Assembly: GCF_963583255.1 (NCBI RefSeq) | Contig: NC_084809.1 | Location: forward strand, 1,307,001 to 1,371,000 | DNA from: Pyrus communis | Lineage: Eukaryota > Streptophyta > Magnoliopsida > Rosales > Rosaceae | Length of the DNA stretch: 64,000 nt | Reading direction: 5' to 3' | The notes under the pieces: model-generated | Seen by the model: the letters and a program-made list of their open reading frames with translations, nothing else | The model's database searches: none | Told to the model about the DNA's origin: nothing | Translations under genes and position numbers: made by a program | Shown: positions 56,212-64,000 of the stretch, piece after piece | Numbering within the stretch: position 1 is the stretch's first letter | Layout: each line of letters starts with the position of its first letter

Positions 56212-59001
56212 TCAGCCTGACCTTCTATAAAAGCTATAGGCCATGGCCACTGTTGCCACTGCTCCAACCACGGCAGCAGCTGCAAGAACATCGCTTTGCT
56301 CCCAGTTCACAATCAAGCTTGACAGCTTCCCCAAGGCATCCTTCCTGGCACACGACTCTCTGGTTTCTTTCAGCTTCTTTTTCTCACTTCCACCATTCTG
56401 CTCCAAACTTACTTCTTTGCAGCATGTAAATCCATTACTATTAGCACCTTGGCAACAGCCTGAAAAGTTCTCATTTTTCTGAATCTGATTGCCGTTTTCT
56501 TGTGGCTTCTCCTGGATTTTCTTACTTTCTCCTCCATTTGAAAGCTTCGGGTCATTAATTTTTTCAGCTTCATCAGAAGATACTCCCATTTGGCCCCTGT
56601 AAGGAATGAAATTGAATTTCGTGTTCAGTTATTTAAAGTTCAACTCTAAGTTTCAACAATAGCTATTGAGTAAGAACAGGTATGATAAAGCTCAATAAAC
56701 AACTAGCATATGGGCACACACACAGTGTGTGAGAATTTTTTTTTTTTTTTTTGTTTTTGAAATATAAGGAGAGAGGAAGAGAGTGACAGAGAATATGGGA
56801 GTGGGAAGTTTTTTTTTTTTTTTTTTTTTTTTTTAATTAGAGATATGTTATGATTACATATAGGTGAGGCTTTGAAAAAAAAAACAGCAAAATTTGGTTG
56901 CGTGAATTTACATTTCTGCCTCATATTTCTTATTCATGTTCTGTTTTAATTAGAGGGTTAAACTGGTAATTTCATAGGATTTTGGTTGACAATGAGTGTT
57001 TTATTAATTAGTAGAGATTTGACAACAATTAATCAGAAGAACATTACAAATCAGAAACATATACAGGGTAATGCCATTATATCCAATTCGCTAGATCTAT
57101 TTCGCTTTCTCCATCTCTGTAAAGTGTCTACTTGACCCCATACCCCGTTCCCCAAACCACCTCTGGTTTGGTTTATCAACAAAAAAAGGTAGTTTGATTT
57201 GGTTCACACTAGTTTGAATTGGTTCCTCGATGTTAATGCAACTCTATGTCAATTATCTATCATACAACACTAGAAATAATCAGCAATTGAAAAATATGAC
57301 AGACACTTCAGTTCCAGTGAAATTTTCATCAGAAGGGGGTAAGCAAAACCAAAAACACACAAACCTCCAAAGTCGTTCGATGATCTCTCCCTTCCCAATA
57401 TGCTGATCAAGCAATTCTGGCACATCATCAGGAGTGACATAGCCATACCTGCAATAATACATAATATTCACATTCCTTCATCAATCCCAATACAATAAAT
57501 TTTAAATTGTTATGATCCAGATATTACCAATGGCCTGTTATGCTTCCATCTGAACCTGGGCTGTAGATAATCAAGTTTCCAGCATACTTGTGGCCTCCAA
57601 TGTGAGAGCAAGCAGTAACAAATACCTGATTTGTCAATCCTCGCAGCTCAGCCTCATCTTTGAACTTATCAATGAGAACAGGTCCACAAACACCACATCT
57701 TTTATCTCGACTACCATGTGCACATACAAATACATGGGAGCCAGTCAACGCCTCTTGCACTCCGGAAGCCCATGGTTTGTCATTCACAAGGACATCATCA
57801 ACAAAGCTGTCCACATCCGACTCTTTCAAGCCCCTTTGATCGAGAAACAAAAACAACCTCAGAATCACAAAAAGAAATTTACAGTAAACAATAACCTAAC
57901 ACTCTTCAATTCCTTGTAAGGCAAGGAATTAGTCATAAACTGAGCCATTAAATTCAATTCCTCGAACTAATTTCAGAAGCTAACACATATCTAATTATCT
58001 ATTTAATTCAGTAAATTTAGCACAATCTTGTAATCAAAAGAGAAGTCGAAACAGAAATAAAACACTAAATGCGGTCGTAACTTCCATTCAATCAATTTCC
58101 ATGAAAATCACGAGAACTTTTTTAGGTCCAAGAACATGGCCCGGTACACCAAATGTCATAATACAATTGGTTGAAAACTTGAAAGTTTACAACCAATTGT
58201 ATTATTACTCTTAGAGTACAGGCCGTGTTCCGGCACATTGAGAAATCTCTTGAAAATCACTATAACGTCAGCTCAGATTAAACAAGGAAAATTTCAAGGT
58301 ATCAACACCAAAACTAGTCCAAAACACACTAAATTAGCTCGATTTGAGACTTCATACATCGAAATTGAAAAATCATAAACTCTGTCTCTAGCTAGCAATC
58401 ATCGAAATCTACAAGTCAAATAATGCAAATCTGACGAATCAAAACACCACTCACTAGTTAATTATCTAAATCCTATAAATTCCGATTAAAGTTAAAGCAA
58501 CTACAATACAAAGACCTCAAGAAATCAACGTGAATTTACCTGTATTTGATCATTTGTGGGAAAATCAATACATCGCCATCGGAAAACTCAGTTCCTTCGC
58601 GTCCTTCAATTACTGTCAGCAACGTCTATCACAAACCAAGAAACAAAGTGAGTAACGGAGTCAACTCATCTCAACACCAGAACTCAGTAGCTCCAGGGAA
58701 TAAGAAACGGTAAGAAAAAGCGATCAGAAACGCCGACGAATTGAGCTGCAAAACGAACCTTAACGGCGATGTCGTTCTTGCGAGCTTTGAGAGCGGAGGC
58801 GAAGAGCTTAGGTAGTGGATCGGACTCAGAGCCTTCGACGCGCGACGGCCAGGCCTCGGGGGTCTTGTAGCAGAGGAAGACGTGGCGGTCGTAGGCGTTG
58901 ACCGTACCGGCAAGTTTTTCCTTGAACATCTCCGATCTCTTGAAGCCGAACTTCTCGTCTTCGGCGGCGGTGACGGCGGCAGAGAGGTCGTCGGAGGCCA
59001 T
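56212..59001 (-). CDS. free-standing sucrase/ferredoxin-like protein (SucFer)
   Basis: Complete five-exon gene: 58759-59001, 58540-58625, 57528-57833, 57365-57448, 56212-56596, encoding about 367 residues, normal for the family. The start is the ATG at 59001 (MASDDLSAAVTAAEDEKFGF); an ATG further upstream gives a low-complexity extension and was not used. Thioredoxin-like fold family related to yeast Apd1 and Aim32, which bind a [2Fe-2S] cluster with two Cys and two His. Here VCAHGSRDKRC gives C-X8-C (same spacing as Apd1), followed by GVCGP and by HIGGH (H-X3-H). The C-terminus SDVLAAAAVVGAVATVAMA is a probable tail anchor. The plant role is not established. Adjacent to a D6PK-type kinase, as I recall for the Arabidopsis relatives. 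Confidence 0.92.
56597..57364 (-). other. SucFer intron 4 with AT-rich insertion
   Basis: About 300 bases (roughly 56703-57005) with T runs at 56736-56751 and 56812-56834 are absent from the matching intron of the block A copy (13211-13625). No ends could be fixed. Confidence 0.55.
58111..58252. mobile_element. fold-back MITE, copy 3
   Basis: In SucFer intron 2. Best preserved of the family: GGCCCGGTACACCAAATGTC and ATAATACAATTGGTTG on the left, CAACCAATTGTATTATTAC and GGCCGTGTTCCGGCAC on the right. It is absent from introns of the fused copies. Confidence 0.72.
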
Positions 59002-59935
59002 TGCTAGGGCTCCGAGAGGAGGAAGGAGGGGTTTAGCGGGGGTCGAAGTTGAAAACGATGAGAGGGAAAAGATGAGAGAGAAAGAGCGTTGTTGTTTGGT
59101 GGTTTTTTTTTTTTTTGTCAAAGTTGTTTGGTTGTTGGTGTTGATGTAATGAGGAGGCTGAGGAGGGAACGGCGGTGGCGGTATGGGTGTAGGTGCGCAA
59201 TGCGCATACGGCGCACGATGGGGTTTCTAAAGGTAGGAGTCGGCACCCGTGGGATTGGGCGCGTGGGGTTTGATTTGTAGTTCATGTATATACCTCTTTT
59301 GATATCTCCGATCATATTGGACTGAAGCTAAAAGATAACTCGTGCACGCAAAAATGGAAGGTCCTACAAACGGAGGAGGTCCACTCTCTGCACCCGGGAA
59401 GTGGGGTACAAGCGCGTGGGATTTAATTTTGTGATTCATTGCTGCCTATGGATTTTTGGTTGGAGGGAACTAACTGAGGGCAAAATTGTAAAATCACCCA
59501 ACTTGATGATGTGGCGACCTGTAATTCTGAACAGATGTTTTTCGGATCTCTTCCTCCTAATTTATCAAGTTCGGAGATTCAAATTATTGAAATTTGATCA
59601 AACGACTACCAAAAAAAGTTAACTTTAAAAGTTATAATAACTTTAACCATTAGATCAAATTTCAACGAACTAGATCCTCAAAATTGATGAATTAAGAGAA
59701 AGAGATTCGATCTATTTCCCTGTAATTCGGCCTCCACATTCTGTCAAGAAACAGGCCGGTCACTTCGTTGACTATGTCAAGCCGTAAGCCTGGTCCGACG
59801 TGGACAACTTCTAGAAGTCTTGTTTCTTTCATTTATTTATTTCTTGAGAATGACTTTTAATATTTGATTTAAATATTTTTGGTTAATTATTGAATTTAAT
59901 TTGTCAATGGCTCAATTTGTCAATGATACAATTTA
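59002..59935. promoter_or_regulatory. SucFer upstream region
   Basis: CT/GA-rich sequence up to about 59110, then unique sequence. An inverted-repeat element may lie around 59545-59715 (GGATCTCTTCC on the left, GAGAAAGAGATTCGATC on the right). No gene recognised; short ORFs here are shadows or chance. Confidence 0.4.
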
Positions 59936-60082
59936 GGGTGGTGCTATTTACGCAACTATTTTTACTTCTCGATATCCTTTGTTAATTTATATCTTTTATT
60001 TTTTTCAATTCATTTAATTCGACGGCTGAAAATTGAGAGGGTTGTATGGAACGTAAAAAAGTGTTTGAATAGCACACCCCTG
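59936..60082. mobile_element. 147-base MITE
   Basis: GGGTGGTGCTATTTACGC to GAATAGCACACCCCTG, flanked by CAATTTA (59929-59935, 60083-60089). Terminal inverted repeats imperfect. Confidence 0.75.
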
Positions 60083-60405
60083 CAATTTAATATGAAGGAG
60101 TGCAGATTTCAAACAACGATTCATTTTTAAGATTGAAGCTTTTTGTTTTTGAGTTTGAAATGAGCCGTTTTCAGATAGTTTTTTCAACAAAAAATAAAAA
60201 CGTGTAGGGTGGGGACGGTATTTAAATATTTATGTTGAGAGTAAGGAAAAGAAAGAGGTGTGTAAAATTCATTTCAGTTCATACATTTTCGTGTTGTTCA
60301 TGTTGGTCTTTCAATTATTTATGTTGAGAGTAAGGAAATAATTTGTACTTGGCAGTGTCAAATTACAACCCTAATTGAAAAAGATCTTGTTCGCCTGACC
60401 TATAA
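60083..60405. other. intergenic spacer
   Basis: AT-rich, nothing recognised; TATTTATGTTGAGAGTAAGG occurs twice (60225 and 60317). Confidence 0.5.
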
Positions 60406-61000
60406 GGGCCCGTTTGTTTGACCGGATTAGGAAGGGTTGGACTGGACTAGACTGTAATCCCTTGTTTGGTCTGCACCAGGATTAGGTTTAATGACCTTAG
60501 GTCGGACTTGCTCGGATTATACACCTCCTTATGAGTTCTTAATGAGGATCCCCAATTTCGGGCGGACTCGTAAGCCCTTCTGATAGAGAGAAAACCGCGA
60601 GAGAGTCACTCGTCCAAGAACCCCCCAAGGTCGGTCGTCCTGCTCGTCCTCATCTCTGCGTCTTTCCTCATTGTTGTCCTTGCCCTGCTCCCTCATCGTC
60701 GTCCCTATCATCTAACATTTTCAAACTCAGATCCCACAAAATTGGAAACAAAAGGCAAAAATTTCTGCAATATTTCCATTTTCCATGTGCGTTTGAAACG
60801 CTCAGCAGTTGTGCTCACACTCCACCTAGTCCAGACTCCCTGATCGTAGACCTTTGCTAATGATGCTGGAGAAGCAGACCCATGAAAACCCAAATGACCC
60901 AGACTCTGAATGGATTCTAATTTGCCAATTGGTCCCCAAAAAAAATTAAGAAGAAAACAGGGAGATGAGCAGAGAGAAATAGGAAGAAAAAGATGGAGAT

Positions 61001-61052
<52 letters not shown>

Positions 61053-61384
61053 AGAAGAAAGAGGAAGAAACAGAGGGAGAGGGACAAAGCAAACTTGGAA
61101 AGAAATGGGGAGATTAGCGGAAAAGAATCAGGAATGGGGATGGGTGGTTTCTAGAATGAAAAAAAAGATAGTGGTAGTAATAAAATATTACTAAATGTGT
61201 ATTAAATAATATAAAATATTAATAAAATATGAATTAAAAATATATTTGTTATTATCTAGCTTTTTAGTCCGACACTGCACCAAACGCCTCACTAAATTAG
61301 TCTAACTTAGTCTAATCTAAGCCAATCCAGCTTAGTCCCTGAAGCTAGTCCAGTCCGAGATAGTCCGGTGCAACAAACGCACCC
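60406..61384. mobile_element. 979-base PIF/Harbinger-type non-autonomous element
   Basis: Inverted ends GGGCCCGTTTGTTTGACCGG and CCGGTGCAACAAACGCACCC, flanked by TAA (60403-60405, 61385-61387). No transposase frame. Contains an (AG)n run at 61005-61049. Confidence 0.8.
61005..61049. repeat. (AG)n microsatellite
   Basis: About 22 AG repeats within the PIF-type element. Confidence 0.95.
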
Positions 61385-61695
61385 TAAAGGATTTACAGTG
61401 GATACCTAGGCACCCAGAGACGAGAAAGGGCATAGTAAGCGATGAAATGCTTCGGAGAGTTAGAAAAATAAGTGCAGATCCAGAGATTCCTGAATATTTG
61501 ACTGTTCCGAGCAATATGTAGGGCGAAGGGCGAACGATACATAAACAGGTTATTCGAAGTAGGGATTCATAAACATCAAGTATAAATTCCTCAAAATTTT
61601 CAATGCAATTGCATTTCCTCAAATCTCAGGAACTACCAGATTGTAATGAAGCAGTAGGACACTTGTTTTTCATCAGAGGAAAACAAAAGGTTAAG

Positions 61696-61697
<2 letters not shown>

Positions 61698-61727
<30 letters not shown>

Positions 61728-63941
61728 CGAAGGCTTCAAATCAACACCCGGCATCTTCCCGTTTAATGGTTCTTTCGGTGTGTCAGGAGTCTCCAATATG
61801 TAGTGCTTTGGCACCTGGGGTGGAGTTGTACAACGAATTAGTGCCCAATTCACGCTTTGGAAAAACGGATGTTGTTTAACTTCTGTTGCTCCCCGCCTAT
61901 ACGCAAGACGATGCTGTGGCTCCTTGACAAGTAAACCTCTGATCAAGTCCCTGGCTGCAAAGCTGACAGAAGGTAACTCTGGAAATCTTAAAGGCTGGCC
62001 AACCACATTAAACAAAGTAGCCCGGTTTCCTTGCCCCTTGAATGGAGTTCTTCCGAACAAAAGCTCGTAGAGAAAGATCCCAAAGGTCCACCAATCTACA
62101 GCGCTGCCATGGCCTTCACCTTTAATGATTTCAGGCGCCAAGTATTCGTGTGTTCCCACAAAGGACATTGATCTAGCACTTGTCGGTTCTGCAACGAGTT
62201 CAGGGAGAGGGCTCACTTGATTGTATACATCATTATCATTCTTCTTCACTTTGATCTTTTTATCTTTCTTGGGTTTGCCCTTGAAAAAGCGTGGACCAAA
62301 ACATGTGGGCGTAATGCAATCCGGCTGCATTACACAAGTTGGCTGGATGCATGCAGGCTGAACACAATATGCTGATTTCTTTGTCTCCAAACTTAAGTTT
62401 GAAGATCTTACCAGGGTGGGGGAAACGGCACATCTTAAAGAAAGGTCGAAATCTGAAAGCATTATATGTCCATCTTCCCTCACCAAAACATTCTCTGGTT
62501 TGAGGTCTCTGTAAATGATCCCGAGCATATGCAAATATTCCAAGGCTAGAAGAACTTCAGCCACATAAAACCTGCAAAAACAGACGGGAGATTAACACAC
62601 TAGAATTATTATCTTTAGCATGTCCCCAGCACTGGCAAATAAACGTGTGCAAAACACTTGATGTCCTTCTAGTTTATAGGTTTACTCCTCCCTTTTCTCT
62701 GCAGGCTATTGAAATATGATTCCTATTGTAACCTAAACTGAAAGGAGAAGTATGAAGGAATATCTAACCTAGCAGCATGCTCCGAAAAATGCTTCCCAGG
62801 TTGTTTTTGTCTGAGTGCATGCAGGTCACCCCCGGGACAAAACTCCATCACCAAACAAGATACCTTTGCCGTCTCAAAGTGTGTATACAATGTTGGCAGG
62901 AAAGGATGATCCAGAGATTGCAGTATTTCCCTCTCTGTCTGAGCCCTAAGAAGTTTTTTCCTACTTGCCAGTAATGCTTTATCCATAACCTTCATGGCAA
63001 AATAAGTTTTAGTGCCAATCAGTTCAGCCAAATAAACGCTGCCTATATCTCCACATCCCAGTGTCCTCAGCAACTTGAAATGCTCCTTACCCAGTGTTCC
63101 ATCATGATGAGATCGCGCAGCTTGCACCGCTTCCCAACTAATATCATTTGCCTTGTGGGGCTTGTACATGGCATTGCTCAAACTACTGGAGCTGCTCTCA
63201 TCGCTAACATCGCTGCCAGTGCTGCCTCTATAGATGCTGGTCGTCCTGCTCTCAATAAGATCACAGGAATTAGTAACTTCGCTGCTTTCAACAGACTTCT
63301 CCACACTGCTGATACATTCACTGACTTCTGTATTGGTGAAACTCTGCTTGGCTTCACAATACAGAGAGGCAGAATATAAACTGTTCTGAGGGCTTGCACA
63401 GTGAGAAATGAGGTGGCTATTTGTCTGCCCGGCTACTCCTTTATAAGGAACCAAACTGTGATTACTAGATTCCAGATATCTACTCGAATCAGAATCATTA
63501 ACTGGATGCTTGAAACTTGATTTTGCTTCCAGCACGGAAACCTTGTTCAGATAAGAAGTTTCGGCTGATTTGTTAAGAACATCATTTGGGCCTCCATGTT
63601 CGAGTGTTCCTTTATTCGAATTGTGGTAGTGTTTCCCCATATGAAGAAACTCTTCCTGCTGCATGCTATGATTAGTTGTCTTGTTGGGGTTCTTATGATT
63701 ATTTACAGAACCATTTGAGTAGCTGTCTGTCTTCACTGAATAAGTATGCGCAGTCATGCAGGATGGCGACGAAACCCCTTCGCTTCTTGATTGTTTTGGA
63801 GATGAAGGCTGAGAAGGACGAGGAGTCCCAGTTGTGGAAGGAGGGTTCTTGCCTACCTCAGGCGGTGCAGAATAGCGAATTTTCGGCAAAGAATTAACCC
63901 CATCAACCAGTGACCCCATGGCTTTCACACAGGCACTATCA
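61698..63941 (-). CDS. D6PKL: D6PK-type AGC VIII protein kinase (5' end outside window)
   Basis: Two exons visible: 62769-63941 and 61698-62571. Long Ser-rich N-terminus ([20 protein letters not shown]), then the kinase: [14 protein letters not shown] (glycine loop), FAMKVMDK (lysine), [11 protein letters not shown] (catalytic loop), [10 protein letters not shown] (DFD in place of DFG, the AGC VIII hallmark), a Cys-rich insertion ([11 protein letters not shown]), [11 protein letters not shown], and a C-terminus ending NYLEIDFF. D6PKs act at the basal plasma membrane and phosphorylate PIN auxin transporters. The reading frame is open upstream of the first ATG ([11 protein letters not shown]) to an AG at 63942, so an earlier coding exon probably lies beyond the window. 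Next to the SucFer gene. Confidence 0.93.
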
Positions 63942-64000
63942 CTGCAAAATCCAACTGAGCACTATGATAATATGATATGTAATAATCTTAACACTAAAGG

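Noticed and set aside
59227..59439. short minus-strand ORFs upstream of the SucFer gene
   Set aside because: No conserved features and in the promoter region.
63080..63379. plus-strand ORFs opposite the D6PK-type kinase
   Set aside because: Antisense shadows of the Ser-rich N-terminal coding region.

Overview
Plant nuclear DNA, most likely from an apple/pear-type Rosaceae genome. The evidence is plant TIR-NB-LRR (TNL) genes with plant introns, a Cassandra LTR that carries a 5S-rRNA-like box, Ty1/copia and Ty3/gypsy retrotransposons, and several MITE families I associate with Maleae. The species assignment is inference. No bacterial, organellar or CRISPR features are seen.

The window is a nested, repeatedly duplicated disease-resistance locus. 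Almost all host genes lie on the minus strand. From right to left: a D6PK-type AGC kinase (61.7-63.9 kb, continuing past the right edge); a complete five-exon sucrase/ferredoxin-like gene (SucFer, 56.2-59.0 kb); a plus-strand ARM-repeat pseudogene (54.9-55.7 kb); TNL copy C (54.5 to 45.3 kb); TNL copy B (45.2 to 27.6 kb, split by a 10.8 kb Athila-type gypsy element); a broken SucFer fragment (25.5-26.1 kb); a probable 3 kb solo LTR (20.7-23.8 kb); the 5' part of a Raf-like kinase split by a 5.0 kb copia element (14.2-19.7 kb); a partial SucFer pseudogene (12.8-14.1 kb); a second ARM pseudogene (10.2-12.4 kb) interrupted by a 1.45 kb solo LTR; and TNL copy A (9.6 to 0.5 kb). The order SucFer, ARM pseudogene, TNL occurs twice, so the locus grew by segmental duplication followed by independent transposon insertions.

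The main discovery is that all three TNLs are fused in one uninterrupted exon to the SucFer protein. The post-LRR (C-JID-like) domain runs straight into the RHVFLCYKTPEAWP segment of SucFer exon 1, and the remaining SucFer exons follow downstream in the same orientation. The predicted protein is therefore TIR-NB-ARC-LRR-C-JID-SucFer, an NLR with an integrated thioredoxin-like [2Fe-2S] domain. The free-standing SucFer gene keeps the C-X8-C and H-X3-H ligand pattern of the yeast Apd1/Aim32 family. The fused copies have lost the second ligand cysteine (all three) or both (copy A). That is what an integrated decoy might look like, and it is the hypothesis I would test first. Copy C is open through eight exons (about 1,201 codons) but lacks the usual last SucFer exon. 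Copies A and B carry disabling lesions.

The long second SucFer intron of each TNL holds, on the opposite strand, an old SnRK2 kinase pseudogene (exons 2-4) with stop codons shared by all copies. Later insertions found in only one block (Cassandra solo LTR, three other solo LTRs, MITEs, the Athila element) have target-site duplications and matching empty sites in the sister blocks, so their order relative to the duplications can be read directly.
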